From the NCBI GenBank assembly GCA_012838865.1, contig DUOK01000296.1:1-40863 (forward strand): a DNA stretch of 40,863 nucleotides, written 5' to 3'. The notes under the pieces are model-generated. The model was not told where the DNA came from. It searched no databases and saw only the letters and a program-made list of their open reading frames with translations. Positions 7,916 to 16,280 of this stretch are shown piece after piece. Origin of the DNA: Bacteroidales bacterium (lineage in GTDB: Bacteria; Bacteroidota; Bacteroidia; Bacteroidales; Marinilabiliaceae). The first letter of the stretch is position 1, and each line of letters opens with the position of its first letter. The position numbers and the translations under genes were made by a program.

Positions 7916-8791
7916 ATGACCACAACGAACAGACACGACAACCCGGAAGGGGCACTTGCCTGCTTTAAGGCAGAGCTGACTGAGAAGGATTTTGAGGTCT
8001 TCAGTAAATTCATTTACTCGGAGTACGGCATCAAAATGCCTCCCATTAAGCGCATCATGCTGCAGGGTCGTCTGCTCAAGCGCATACGTGAACTGAATAT
8101 GAAATCCTACTCCGAGTATAAAGAGTATTTTTTTAGTCAGGCCGGTCAGGAAAAGGAATTGCTCCATTTCTTAAATGTGGTCACCACCAATAAAACCGAC
8201 TTCTTTAGGGAACCGGTGCATTTTATTTTCTTAAAAGAAAATATTTTACCTGCCTTTCAGGAGCAGGATACCAAGCAGCTGTTTAAGGTATGGAGTGCAG
8301 GCTGCTCCAGTGGGGAGGAGCCTTACACCATCGCCATTACCCTGAACGAATTTCAGCGCCTTAACCCCCTGTTTAAATTTCAAATTACGGGCACCGACAT
8401 CTCCACGCAAATGCTCGAGAAGGCAGCCAAAGGGGTTTATCCCATGACCAAGGTAGCTACGATCCCGCTCGAGCTCAAAAAGCGCTATTTGCTGAAGAGC
8501 AAAGATTCAGCTAACCCAACCGTTAGGGTGCATCCCCTCTTGCAAAAAAATCTGGTACTGAACTACCTCAATTTAATGGAGAGCAGTTATGGGGTGAAAG
8601 AGACCTACGACGTAATTTTTTGCCGCAATGTGCTGATTTATTTCGATCGACCCACCCAGGAACGGGTCATCAATAAATTGTGTCAGAACCTGAAAAAGGG
8701 GGGGCACTTTTTCATCGGACATTCAGAGTCGCTTTCGGGCATGGATGTTCCACTCAAACACATTAAACCAACCATTTTCGAAAAAATATAA
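7916..8791 (+). CDS. cheR: Chemoreceptor methyltransferase CheR (first copy)
   Basis: This 291-residue SAM-dependent glutamate O-methyltransferase has a helical N-terminal domain (about residues 10-90; DFEVFSKFIYSEYGIKMP). The Rossmann domain follows with motif I VWSAGCSSGEEPYT, a second motif ITGTDIS, the family signature IFCRNVLIYFDRPTQ and the late GGHFFIGHSESL. All SAM-binding residues look intact, so it should methylate receptor glutamates. It starts 7 bases after the second cheW and precedes the kinase-like gene. It is one of three CheR paralogues in the cluster (also 13244 and 14103). Confidence 0.95.
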   Translation: MTTTNRHDNPEGALACFKAELTEKDFEVFSKFIYSEYGIKMPPIKRIMLQGRLLKRIRELNMKSYSEYKEYFFSQAGQEKELLHFLNVVTTNKTDFFREPVHFIFLKENILPAFQEQDTKQLFKVWSAGCSSGEEPYTIAITLNEFQRLNPLFKFQITGTDISTQMLEKAAKGVYPMTKVATIPLELKKRYLLKSKDSANPTVRVHPLLQKNLVLNYLNLMESSYGVKETYDVIFCRNVLIYFDRPTQERVINKLCQNLKKGGHFFIGHSESLSGMDVPLKHIKPTIFEKI

Positions 8792-8821
8792 ACAACAAGT
8801 CATCCATAATTTAGCAACATT

Positions 8822-9721
8822 ATGACGAATCTTTCGGACAGACAATTACTAAAAGAGCTCAAAGACCGGCTCCAGGAGCGTTCCAAATACGAACAGGAGA
8901 TCAAACTGCTTTCTCAGGAACTGCAGGAAGTGACCAAACGCTTTAAGGAATCGGAGGCACTCAAGAGCCACTTTATTTCCAACATTTCCAACGAAATTGT
9001 CAACCCTTTTACTTCCATCCTGGGCTTGTCCAAGTCCATTTTGTCGGTAGAGAAAAACGACTGGAAAAAAGTGGTCAGTATGGTGGCCTTGATCCACAGC
9101 GAAGCTTTCAACCTCGACTTTCAGCTGAAGAACATCTTTGTAGCTGCAAAAATTGAGGCGGGTGAAGTGGTACCCAACATTGCCAAGGTAAACATTCGCA
9201 ATGTGATCCAAACCATCATCGACTCCTTCAGTCTGGTAGCCCGCAAAATGGCTATTGAAATAGAATTCAATTTTAACATTGAATACGGCTTTGGTAAAAA
9301 CTTCTATTTCAAAACAGACAGTGAAAAGATGAAGCTGATTTTGAGCAATATGCTTAACAACGCGCTCAAATACAGCTACAAAGACAGCAAGGTCATCATT
9401 AATGTTACAGCAGATGAGGATTTCCTGACCATCGATGTTCAGGACTTTGGCACCGGAATATCCGAGAAAAATCAAAAAATCATCTTCGAACGCTTTAAGC
9501 GCCTCGATTCGGGCATCAACTCCATCAATCGCGGACATGGTTTGGGTTTATCCATTACCAAGGCCTTGTTGGATGTTATGGGCGGATCCATCGAAATCAA
9601 CAGCAAAAAAGGAGAGGGTTCAACCTTTACCGTAAAGGTTCCCGAGGCGAAAAATGTGGTGGATGGATTTAGTGGAGAAGGCAACGACATCTTCTTCGAC
9701 GATGATGATGAGATTTTTTAA
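8822..9721 (+). CDS. Sensor-kinase-like protein lacking the phospho-acceptor histidine
   Basis: The 299-residue soluble protein has an N-terminal coiled coil (to about residue 48), a HisKA-like dimerisation region, and a HATPase domain with N-box NMLNNALKYS, G1 QDFGTGIS, F-box FERFKR and G2 GHGLGLSI. In the H-box, where kinases read F-x-x-x-x-S-H-E, this protein has FISNISNEIVNP: the histidine is replaced by Asn57. It therefore probably cannot autophosphorylate at the standard site, although ATP binding looks intact. It ends in an acidic tail (FFDDDDEIF). It lies between cheR and cheD and could act as an ATP-dependent regulator or scaffold; that role is inference. Confidence 0.88.
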   Translation: MTNLSDRQLLKELKDRLQERSKYEQEIKLLSQELQEVTKRFKESEALKSHFISNISNEIVNPFTSILGLSKSILSVEKNDWKKVVSMVALIHSEAFNLDFQLKNIFVAAKIEAGEVVPNIAKVNIRNVIQTIIDSFSLVARKMAIEIEFNFNIEYGFGKNFYFKTDSEKMKLILSNMLNNALKYSYKDSKVIINVTADEDFLTIDVQDFGTGISEKNQKIIFERFKRLDSGINSINRGHGLGLSITKALLDVMGGSIEINSKKGEGSTFTVKVPEAKNVVDGFSGEGNDIFFDDDDEIF

Positions 9722-9731
9722 GGAAGATTAA

Positions 9732-10202
9732 ATGAATCAATACTTACAACATTTTTTGTATCCTTCCACCTTGTTTGCCAGCAAGGAGCCTTATATGGTG
9801 AAGACCATCCTGGGTTCGTGCGTGGCGATCTGCCTGTGGGATCCCGTTGCTAAGATTGGGGGCATTAATCACTACATGCTGCCCAACTGGAACGGGAACG
9901 ACCTGGCGTCGCCCAAGTATGGCAACATTGCCATTGAAAAGCTCATCGAACGCATGGTTCAACTGGGCTCACGCCGGGAAAACCTACAGGCCAAGATTTT
10001 TGGTGGCGGAGACCTGATTGCAGCCGACCGAAGTGCTATGCTCATCGGAGAAAGGAACATCAGGGTAGCCCGCATCATGCTGGAAGAAAAAAACATCCCT
10101 GTGGTGGCATCCAGCACAGGAGGGCGAAAAGGAAGGAAAATTCTGTTTTTTACCGACAGTGGAGAAGTCCGACATAAATTCATCGATAAAAGGACCTATT
10201 AA
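9732..10202 (+). CDS. cheD: Chemoreceptor glutamine deamidase CheD
   Basis: This 156-residue protein matches the CheD family. It has catalytic Cys30 in [14 protein letters not shown], His47 in [10 protein letters not shown], and the later FGGGDL and GERNI motifs. CheD converts receptor glutamines to glutamates, making them methylation sites, and in some bacteria also binds CheC. No cheC is present in the window. It begins 10 bases after the kinase-like gene and is followed 29 bases later by cheB, so methylation, deamidation and demethylation enzymes are all encoded together. Confidence 0.93.
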   Translation: MNQYLQHFLYPSTLFASKEPYMVKTILGSCVAICLWDPVAKIGGINHYMLPNWNGNDLASPKYGNIAIEKLIERMVQLGSRRENLQAKIFGGGDLIAADRSAMLIGERNIRVARIMLEEKNIPVVASSTGGRKGRKILFFTDSGEVRHKFIDKRTY

Positions 10203-10231
10203 GGCATCTTAAGCTTACTGAGGACAGCAAT

Positions 10232-11314
10232 ATGGAGAAAAAAATTCAGGTTTTAGTTGTGGACGACTCCGCCGTGGTGCGGCAAAGTCTGACTTCCATT
10301 CTGGAGTCTGATCCCCAGATAGAGGTGATGGGCACGGCTGCCGATCCCCTCATTGCTGTCAAAAAAATAATGAAGCAGATTCCGGATGTGATTACCCTCG
10401 ACATCGAAATGCCGCGTATGGACGGGCTTACTTTCCTGCGCAAAATCATGTCGCAGCATCCCATTCCGGTGGTGGTCATTTCTTCGCTGACGCAAGAAGG
10501 GACAGAAGTGGCTATGAAAGCTCTGGAATACGGGGCCTCTGAAATTATTGGCAAGCCGGCCATGAACGCGGCTCAGTTTTTTAACGAGTCGAAGATCATG
10601 CTCTGCGATGCGGTAAAAGCAGCCTCACAGGCCAAACTCTCGCGGCTTAAACTAAGTTCGCCGCCCACCGCCATGGTGGTGAAGCCCAAACACAATGCCG
10701 ACATTATGTTGGAGCGCGGCTCTCTGAAGTCGCGCATTGTCAATACGGAAAAGATCATTGTATTGGGCGCCTCCACCGGAGGCACCGAAGCCATCCGCCT
10801 GCTGCTGAAAAGCTTGCCGGCCCGTATGCCGGGTATTGCCATTGTTCAGCACATGCCGGCCGGTTTCACCAAGTCATTTGCCAACGGCCTTAATGCCAAT
10901 TCGGAGCTTGAAGTTAAGGAAGCCGAGGACGGCGACCGCCTTTACCAGGGCAGAGTTTTGATTGCTCCCGGCGGTTTTCATATGCTGCTAAAACGAAATG
11001 GAAAAGAGTATTCGGTAGAAATCAGGAAGGGACCGCTGGTTAACCGGCACCGCCCCTCGGTAGACGTGCTTTTTCGTTCTGCTGCCCGTTATGCCGCCCA
11101 AAATGCCACCGGCATTTTGCTTACCGGAATGGGTGCCGACGGCGCCAAGGGGCTGCTCGAATTAAAAGAAGCCGGAGCCGACACCCTGGCGCAGGACCAG
11201 GCCTCTTCCGTCGTATACGGGATGCCCAGAGAGGCGGCCAAATTAGGGGCAGCCAATCACATTTTAGGGATAAGTGAAATGGCGCCCTTCCTCATCCGAC
11301 AGTTTTTTGAATAG
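10232..11314 (+). CDS. cheB: Chemotaxis methylesterase/deamidase CheB (receiver plus esterase)
   Basis: This 360-residue full-length CheB has an N-terminal receiver with D11/D12 (VVDDSAVVR) and acceptor D57 ([10 protein letters not shown]). A linker and the C-terminal methylesterase domain follow, with triad residues S181 ([11 protein letters not shown]), H207 (VQHMPAGFT) and D303 ([11 protein letters not shown]). CheA phosphorylation should activate it to remove receptor methyl groups, giving adaptation. A second, receiver-less CheB lies at 14926, so this is the only CheB here directly controlled by phosphorylation. Confidence 0.96.
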   Translation: MEKKIQVLVVDDSAVVRQSLTSILESDPQIEVMGTAADPLIAVKKIMKQIPDVITLDIEMPRMDGLTFLRKIMSQHPIPVVVISSLTQEGTEVAMKALEYGASEIIGKPAMNAAQFFNESKIMLCDAVKAASQAKLSRLKLSSPPTAMVVKPKHNADIMLERGSLKSRIVNTEKIIVLGASTGGTEAIRLLLKSLPARMPGIAIVQHMPAGFTKSFANGLNANSELEVKEAEDGDRLYQGRVLIAPGGFHMLLKRNGKEYSVEIRKGPLVNRHRPSVDVLFRSAARYAAQNATGILLTGMGADGAKGLLELKEAGADTLAQDQASSVVYGMPREAAKLGAANHILGISEMAPFLIRQFFE

Positions 11315-11344
11315 GCTTTACGACTAAGAAAAGAAAACCCCATT

Positions 11345-13228
11345 ATGCAGATGAAAAAAATAAACATTAAAGCTCTGATATCCAAAGCAACCCTTCAGGG
11401 GGCAAGCTTCGGTTTTGTATTGGCGGTGTTGATCATACTCATCAGTCTGGATGCTCCCCTCTTTGCCCAGAATCCGGTCAACCTCAGGGGACTGTTTATG
11501 GTCTTTCCTGCCCTTTGGGCAGTGGTTCTTTTGCCCGTCTTCTTTGGGGTCGTCAGCTTCTATTTGTCGAAGCGCTTTGCCGGCCTTGTGGCCAAACAAG
11601 GCAGAAAACTTAAAAAAGAGGCCCAACGTACCAAAATGGTGCTGTCCTTTATCGAAAACCTGCGGCAGGATAAACTGGATGTGCCCATCGATGAGCAAAA
11701 AAAGAAAGATGCCCTCACCCGTGCCCTGCTTAAGTTGCGTGAGTACATGATCCAAAGCAAGCAGGAACAGCAGCAACGTCGCATTGAAGAAGAACAACGC
11801 AACTGGGTTACCCACGGCATGGCCCAGTTTGGCGAAATTCTGCGCAAATCGAACGACAATCTGGAAGAACTCTCCTACGAAATCATTCGCTACCTGGTGG
11901 ATTATATGAAAATAAACCAGGGCGGCGTATTTTTGCTGAACCACGATAAGGGCGGAAGCCCCTTCTTTGAAATGACCGCAAGCGTAGCCTTCGACCGCAG
12001 AAAATTTGCCGACAAAACCATCAACTGGGGCGAAGGACTCATTGGCCGTTGCGGACTGGAAAAAGAAACCATATTAATTACCGACGTACCCAACGATTAC
12101 ATACACATTACCTCGGGGCTGGGAGGCGCCAATCCGGGAACCATTTTGCTGGTTCCGCTCAAGAGCAACGACGAGCTGTTTGGAGTCATCGAACTGGCCT
12201 CTTTCCAGATTTTACAGACCTACGAAATCGAATTGGTAGAGAAGTCGGCCGAAAGTATTGCCTCCACCATCGCCATGGTGAAAAACAACATTCAGACCAA
12301 CAAGCTGTTGCGGGAGACTCAGATTCAGGCTGAAAAAATGGCCCAACAGGAGGAAGAGCTTCGCCAAAACCTCGAAGAAATGCGGGCGACTCAGGAAGAA
12401 AGCGACCGCCGTGAAATTGAGCGCAAGGGTATTTTGGATGCCATAGACCATGCAGCCATTTCCTGTGAATTTGACAACAGCGGGAATTTGTTGTCGGTCA
12501 ATGAAAACTTTCTCAAGACCTTTAAATACAAACCTGAAGAGGTAGAGGGACAAAACCTGAAAATTTTCTTCTTCAAGGACGATGTGAGTGAACTGGACCG
12601 TATTCTGGCCGACCTGCAAAACGGACAGAACTTTAGGGGAAGGGTGCGCCGGAGAACCAAAACCGGCAGTGAGATTTACTTGTTATCGACCTACAGTCCC
12701 GTTATGGACCATCACGGCAACATCCTTAAAATCATCAGTCTCGAAAACGACGTTACCGACCAGGTGAAAATGGAGGAAGCCCTGAAACACTCCAAAGAAG
12801 AACTGGGTCTGATGCTCGAGGAGGCCCGCAATGAAGTTAAAGAACAATTTGCCGAAATTGAGTCGGTGAAAATACGCAATGAAAAAATGCTCGAAGGAGC
12901 ACTCGATGCCATTATCACGACCAACAACGGCGGTCTCATCGAGTTTTTTAATGCGGCTGCTGAAAAGCTGTGGGGTTACGACAGACAGGAAGTCCTGGGT
13001 CAGCCATCCACCATGCTGTTTTCAAAGGAAACGACCAAGACCGATGAATTTGTCACCGCCTTTGTTTCGGTAGGGGGACAAAAAATAGTGGGAGAAAGAC
13101 GGGAAGTCCCCATTCGCAACAAGTATGGCGAAGACATCCCGGTGTTGATGTTGTTGTCTGAAGCCAAGGTAGGCGAAGAATATTCACACACTGCCTTTAT
13201 TCAGAATGTTGAAGTTGAATTGTTTTAA
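11345..13228 (+). CDS. Membrane GAF-PAS-PAS sensor without output domain
   Basis: The 627-residue protein has two N-terminal membrane segments (about residues 20-41 and 50-74), a charged coiled coil, a GAF domain (about 155-315) and another coil. Two PAS domains follow: about 360-485 (AISCEFDNSGNLLSVNENF) and 512-627 (ALDAIITTNNGGLIEFFNAA). It stops after the second PAS, with no kinase, cyclase or phosphatase domain. The TM-TM-GAF part is clearly paralogous to that of the PP2C protein at 16281: compare NWVTHG with NWITSG, EILRKS with DILRNS, ITSGLGG with ITSGLLG, and ILLVPL in both. It lies 30 bases after cheB. It may work through protein contacts with the array; function is inferred. Confidence 0.85.
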   Translation: MQMKKINIKALISKATLQGASFGFVLAVLIILISLDAPLFAQNPVNLRGLFMVFPALWAVVLLPVFFGVVSFYLSKRFAGLVAKQGRKLKKEAQRTKMVLSFIENLRQDKLDVPIDEQKKKDALTRALLKLREYMIQSKQEQQQRRIEEEQRNWVTHGMAQFGEILRKSNDNLEELSYEIIRYLVDYMKINQGGVFLLNHDKGGSPFFEMTASVAFDRRKFADKTINWGEGLIGRCGLEKETILITDVPNDYIHITSGLGGANPGTILLVPLKSNDELFGVIELASFQILQTYEIELVEKSAESIASTIAMVKNNIQTNKLLRETQIQAEKMAQQEEELRQNLEEMRATQEESDRREIERKGILDAIDHAAISCEFDNSGNLLSVNENFLKTFKYKPEEVEGQNLKIFFFKDDVSELDRILADLQNGQNFRGRVRRRTKTGSEIYLLSTYSPVMDHHGNILKIISLENDVTDQVKMEEALKHSKEELGLMLEEARNEVKEQFAEIESVKIRNEKMLEGALDAIITTNNGGLIEFFNAAAEKLWGYDRQEVLGQPSTMLFSKETTKTDEFVTAFVSVGGQKIVGERREVPIRNKYGEDIPVLMLLSEAKVGEEYSHTAFIQNVEVELF

Positions 13229-13243
13229 ACCCGCAGACCTTAG

Positions 13244-14092
13244 ATGCAGAATAGTGAGAAAGATTACAATTATAAAGAGTATCTGCTGATTCTTAAGGAA
13301 TGTTCTCCCTACGATTTCAGTGAGTATTCGGACAACTCGATTGATCGACGCATAAAGAAAATCATGCGCGACCAGGGCTTGAATATGGAAGAACTCGTCC
13401 TGAAAACCCGTACGGAACCTGATTTTGTTGAACAGGTGGTGGAAGCCATAACGGTAAATACAACCGAGCTGTTTCGCGACCCCGACGTATGGAACCACAT
13501 CCTGAAAAAAGTGCTTCCGGCCTTAAAGCATCAGAAGAAGATCAACATATGGCACGCAGGTTGCTCAACGGGTCAGGAAGTCTATTCTCTTTTGATTCTG
13601 CTGGACCATTTACAAATACTCGACAGGGCAGAAATATATGCCACCGACATCAGCAAAAAAGCCCTGGAACAAGCCAAAAAGGGTCAGTATTTTTACAATT
13701 TCAATGCAGAAAAATACCGCGAAAATTTCAAAGCAAGTTTTGAGGGCGAAACGGTGCCGGATTTCGACAGCTATTTTTCTGCGGACGCCGACAAGGATCT
13801 TCTGAAAATCCGGACGGATTTTTCGGAGAAAGTACAATTTATAAAACACGACCTGGTAAAGGGCGACCTGCCCTTTTACAACAAATTTGACCTTATCTTT
13901 TGCCGCAATGTGCTGATTTATTTTCAGGGCAGTCTGCAAAGCAAAATTGTTGAGCGCTTTCATGAAAACCTATTTCCAGGCGGGACCATGATTCTGGGAT
14001 CCCATGAGAGTCTGGGCGGATTTTTCAAAACCAAGTTTTCAAAAAACGGTCCGGTTTACCACCGCACCAATTCCTTTCACTTTAAATATTAA
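13244..14092 (+). CDS. cheR: Chemoreceptor methyltransferase CheR (second copy)
   Basis: The 282-residue CheR has the N-terminal helical domain (SPYDFSEYSDNSIDRRIKKIM) and an intact SAM-binding core: IWHAGCSTGQEVYS, IYATDISKKALEQA, the signature IFCRNVLIYF, and MILGSHESLGGF. It starts 15 bases after the PAS sensor and is followed at once by a divergent CheR-like gene. Its sequence differs considerably from the first copy (7916), so it may act on a different receptor or at a different step. Catalytic activity is expected from motif conservation. Confidence 0.94.
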   Translation: MQNSEKDYNYKEYLLILKECSPYDFSEYSDNSIDRRIKKIMRDQGLNMEELVLKTRTEPDFVEQVVEAITVNTTELFRDPDVWNHILKKVLPALKHQKKINIWHAGCSTGQEVYSLLILLDHLQILDRAEIYATDISKKALEQAKKGQYFYNFNAEKYRENFKASFEGETVPDFDSYFSADADKDLLKIRTDFSEKVQFIKHDLVKGDLPFYNKFDLIFCRNVLIYFQGSLQSKIVERFHENLFPGGTMILGSHESLGGFFKTKFSKNGPVYHRTNSFHFKY

Positions 14093-14102
14093 ACGTAACA
14101 TC

Positions 14103-14945
14103 GTGCTGCTCGGAATAAACGATATAAAGGAAATCACCCACGCCATGCTGGCATATCCCGGCATGGACTATACGGAGTATTCCCTTTCGTTTATGAAACG
14201 AAGACTGACAGGACTTGCTACCCGGCAACGCATCCGCCGCAAGGAGCAGTTTTTGGCGCGTCTGCAGGACGAGGAGTTTAGAGAACTGCTGCGTACCGAA
14301 CTCTGTGTAGACAATACCGAAATGTTTCGGGATCCGGCCCTGTGGCGCCTCTTGCGCGACAAGTTTTTACCCGCGCTGCCGCAGGATGCTGCCTGCCTGT
14401 GGCTGCCGCACGAAACCAGTGGCGAGGACAGCTATTCCCTGGCCCTGATTTTACATGAGGCAGAATTGCCCTGCTCGTTTCAAATTCTTGCTCAAAGTCC
14501 CAGTCAACAGCGCTGTAACAATATTGAAGCAGGTCTTATTAACCAGCAGCACCATGAGCAAAACCTAAGCAATTACAAGCGCCTGGAGGACCGGGATGCC
14601 TATGAGCGCTACATCGTGGAGGAAGCGGGGAAAAGCCATATTGCCCCAAACCTGCGACAAAACATCAACTGCCTGCAAGGCCACTTTTTAAGCCGGCAAC
14701 CCAAGCGCAGGGACATTGGACTGATCCTGTTCCGTAATGTAGGCTTGTACTTCAATCCCAAACTGAACCACCACGCCCTGCGCCTGCTCATCGACGCGCT
14801 GATGCCGGGGGGCTACCTGGTACTTGGACTCAAAGACCATATGCCTGCTGATTTGGAAAAAGAATTGTTGGTATGCGATTCGGCCGAACGCATTTACCAG
14901 AAACCCATACTTAAAGAACCCAGCTATGGAATGCACAGATTTTAA
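14103..14945 (+). CDS. Degenerate CheR-like protein, probably catalytically inactive
   Basis: I place the start at GTG 14103, 10 bases after the preceding cheR. It yields 280 residues and a normal CheR N-terminus (DIKEITHAMLAYPGMDYTEY, then SFMKRRL). ATG 14004 is in frame but lies inside the preceding cheR. The CheR fold is recognisable, but SAM motifs are eroded: the AGCSTGEEPYS segment reads PHETSGEDSYS, the ATDIS segment reads AQSPS, CRNVLIYF reads FRNVGLYF, and GHSES reads GLKDH. It is therefore likely a pseudo-methyltransferase. It overlaps the following receiver-less cheB by 20 bases, suggesting coupled translation and a joint role. Confidence 0.85.
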   Translation: MLLGINDIKEITHAMLAYPGMDYTEYSLSFMKRRLTGLATRQRIRRKEQFLARLQDEEFRELLRTELCVDNTEMFRDPALWRLLRDKFLPALPQDAACLWLPHETSGEDSYSLALILHEAELPCSFQILAQSPSQQRCNNIEAGLINQQHHEQNLSNYKRLEDRDAYERYIVEEAGKSHIAPNLRQNINCLQGHFLSRQPKRRDIGLILFRNVGLYFNPKLNHHALRLLIDALMPGGYLVLGLKDHMPADLEKELLVCDSAERIYQKPILKEPSYGMHRF

Positions 14946-15498
14946 ACTCATAGTCGTTGGGGGATCGGCCGGCAGTTTTTCTGTAGTATCCCACCTACTG
15001 GCAGGTTTACGGCCCGATTTTAAACTGCCTATAGTGCTTTCGCTGCACCGGCTTAAGCATGTGCGATCGGGACTGGTAGAAGGCTTGAGTCTGAAGTCAA
15101 AACTTAGGGTAATTGAACCCAACGACAAAGAAAAATTACAACAAAACACCGTATATCTGGCACCGGCCAATTACCATCTGTTTGTGGAACTGGACGGTAC
15201 GGTGGCGCTGTCGACCGAGGAAAGCCACAACCACAGCAGGCCTTCCATCGACCATACCCTGGGCTCGGCAGCCTATGCCTACCGCGATAAGCTGCTGGGC
15301 ATTTTGCTGACCGGAGCCAACCGCGACGGCGCAGCAGGAATGAAGGAGATCGCCGACAACAAAGGTTTTACCATTGTGCAGGACCCCCTCAGCTGCGACA
15401 TAGACACCATGCCTAAGGAGGCCCTAAAATTGTTCCGTCCCGACCGACTGATGAATCCTGAAGATATACTTCACTTTTTAAATGCGCTGCCCGGATGA
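14926..15498 (+). CDS. cheB: Stand-alone CheB methylesterase domain (no receiver)
   Basis: The start is ATG 14926, inside the end of the CheR-like gene; an earlier in-frame ATG at 14824 adds a leader lacking CheB similarity. The 190-residue protein is only the esterase domain. It retains the apparent triad S14 (VVGGSAGSF), H41 (LSLHRLKH) and D134 (LTGANRDGAAG), plus LAPANYHL and the substrate-loop-like SRPSIDHTLGSA. Without the inhibitory receiver it should be constitutively active or controlled by a partner, perhaps the adjacent degenerate CheR. Its stop overlaps the next ATG. This type is often found fused to CheR in other bacteria. Confidence 0.9.
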   Translation: MECTDFKLIVVGGSAGSFSVVSHLLAGLRPDFKLPIVLSLHRLKHVRSGLVEGLSLKSKLRVIEPNDKEKLQQNTVYLAPANYHLFVELDGTVALSTEESHNHSRPSIDHTLGSAAYAYRDKLLGILLTGANRDGAAGMKEIADNKGFTIVQDPLSCDIDTMPKEALKLFRPDRLMNPEDILHFLNALPG

Positions 15499-16277
15499 AA
15501 AATAAACTAAGTCCTAAAAACGGTTTGCAAAAACGTCTGCTGCAGGTCTTTTTCCTGGCAGCACTGGCTTTTGGCCTGGTTATCGGAAAGCTCCTGCTAT
15601 TGCCGGCAAGCACCCCTGCCGGGCTATACATCCTTGAATTTTTGGCCCTGCTCCTCTTCCTGGCCATCGTCTATTTGGCCGATATGAATTACCGTATGGC
15701 CGATAAACAATTAACCAAAAGCAAGGAGCAATACCAATCGGAGCGCAAGGATTGGAACTCGGAAAAGGAGCTCCTTAAAGAACGAATTGCCGCCTACGAG
15801 GCTTTGCAAAACGATGCGCAGCGTTTTGCCTCCTATCGTGAAAAAATACTTAAGGAACTCTTTGAGGGGAGCCGCAGTAAAACCGATCGCCATCATTTTT
15901 TGTTTTTGCTGGCCGAGACCTTTAAAGCCGGAGCAGCAGTTCTTTACCGGGAAAGCGAACCCGAGGGAACATTTATCGTAGAAGAGAGTTATGCCCTTCC
16001 TGAAGATTTTGAAGTGGCCCCCTTTTCAAAAGGAGAAGGTCTCAACGGACAGGCTGTTGCCGACGCCCAGGTGAAGGTGGTGAGCGGACTCGACGAGGAA
16101 ATGCTTCCGATAAGCTCGGGCCTGGGCCAGACAAATGGTCGATGGCTATACCTGCTGCCCGTTTGTAAAGACGGGCACTGTACCCACCTGATTGAGATGG
16201 TTTGTTTTCAGGAAGTGGAAGTGGAAAAAATGTGGAATGAAATTGCCAGTCGTCTGGTAAGTCAAGCAATTTTATAG
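15495..16277 (+). CDS. Membrane GAF-domain sensor protein
   Basis: This 260-residue protein has two N-terminal membrane segments (about residues 15-33 and 38-62), a coiled coil and a GAF-like domain (about 120-255) with GAAVLY, then FSKGEGLNGQA, then LPISSGLG, and no output domain. The layout and the SSGL and LYLLPV motifs mark it as a shortened paralogue of the sensors at 11345 and 16281. Its ATG overlaps the stop of the receiver-less cheB (ATGA), so the two are translationally coupled. It ends 3 bases before the PP2C gene. A role as a regulatory partner of that phosphatase is plausible but unproven. Confidence 0.75.
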   Translation: MKNKLSPKNGLQKRLLQVFFLAALAFGLVIGKLLLLPASTPAGLYILEFLALLLFLAIVYLADMNYRMADKQLTKSKEQYQSERKDWNSEKELLKERIAAYEALQNDAQRFASYREKILKELFEGSRSKTDRHHFLFLLAETFKAGAAVLYRESEPEGTFIVEESYALPEDFEVAPFSKGEGLNGQAVADAQVKVVSGLDEEMLPISSGLGQTNGRWLYLLPVCKDGHCTHLIEMVCFQEVEVEKMWNEIASRLVSQAIL

Positions 16278-16280
16278 AAC

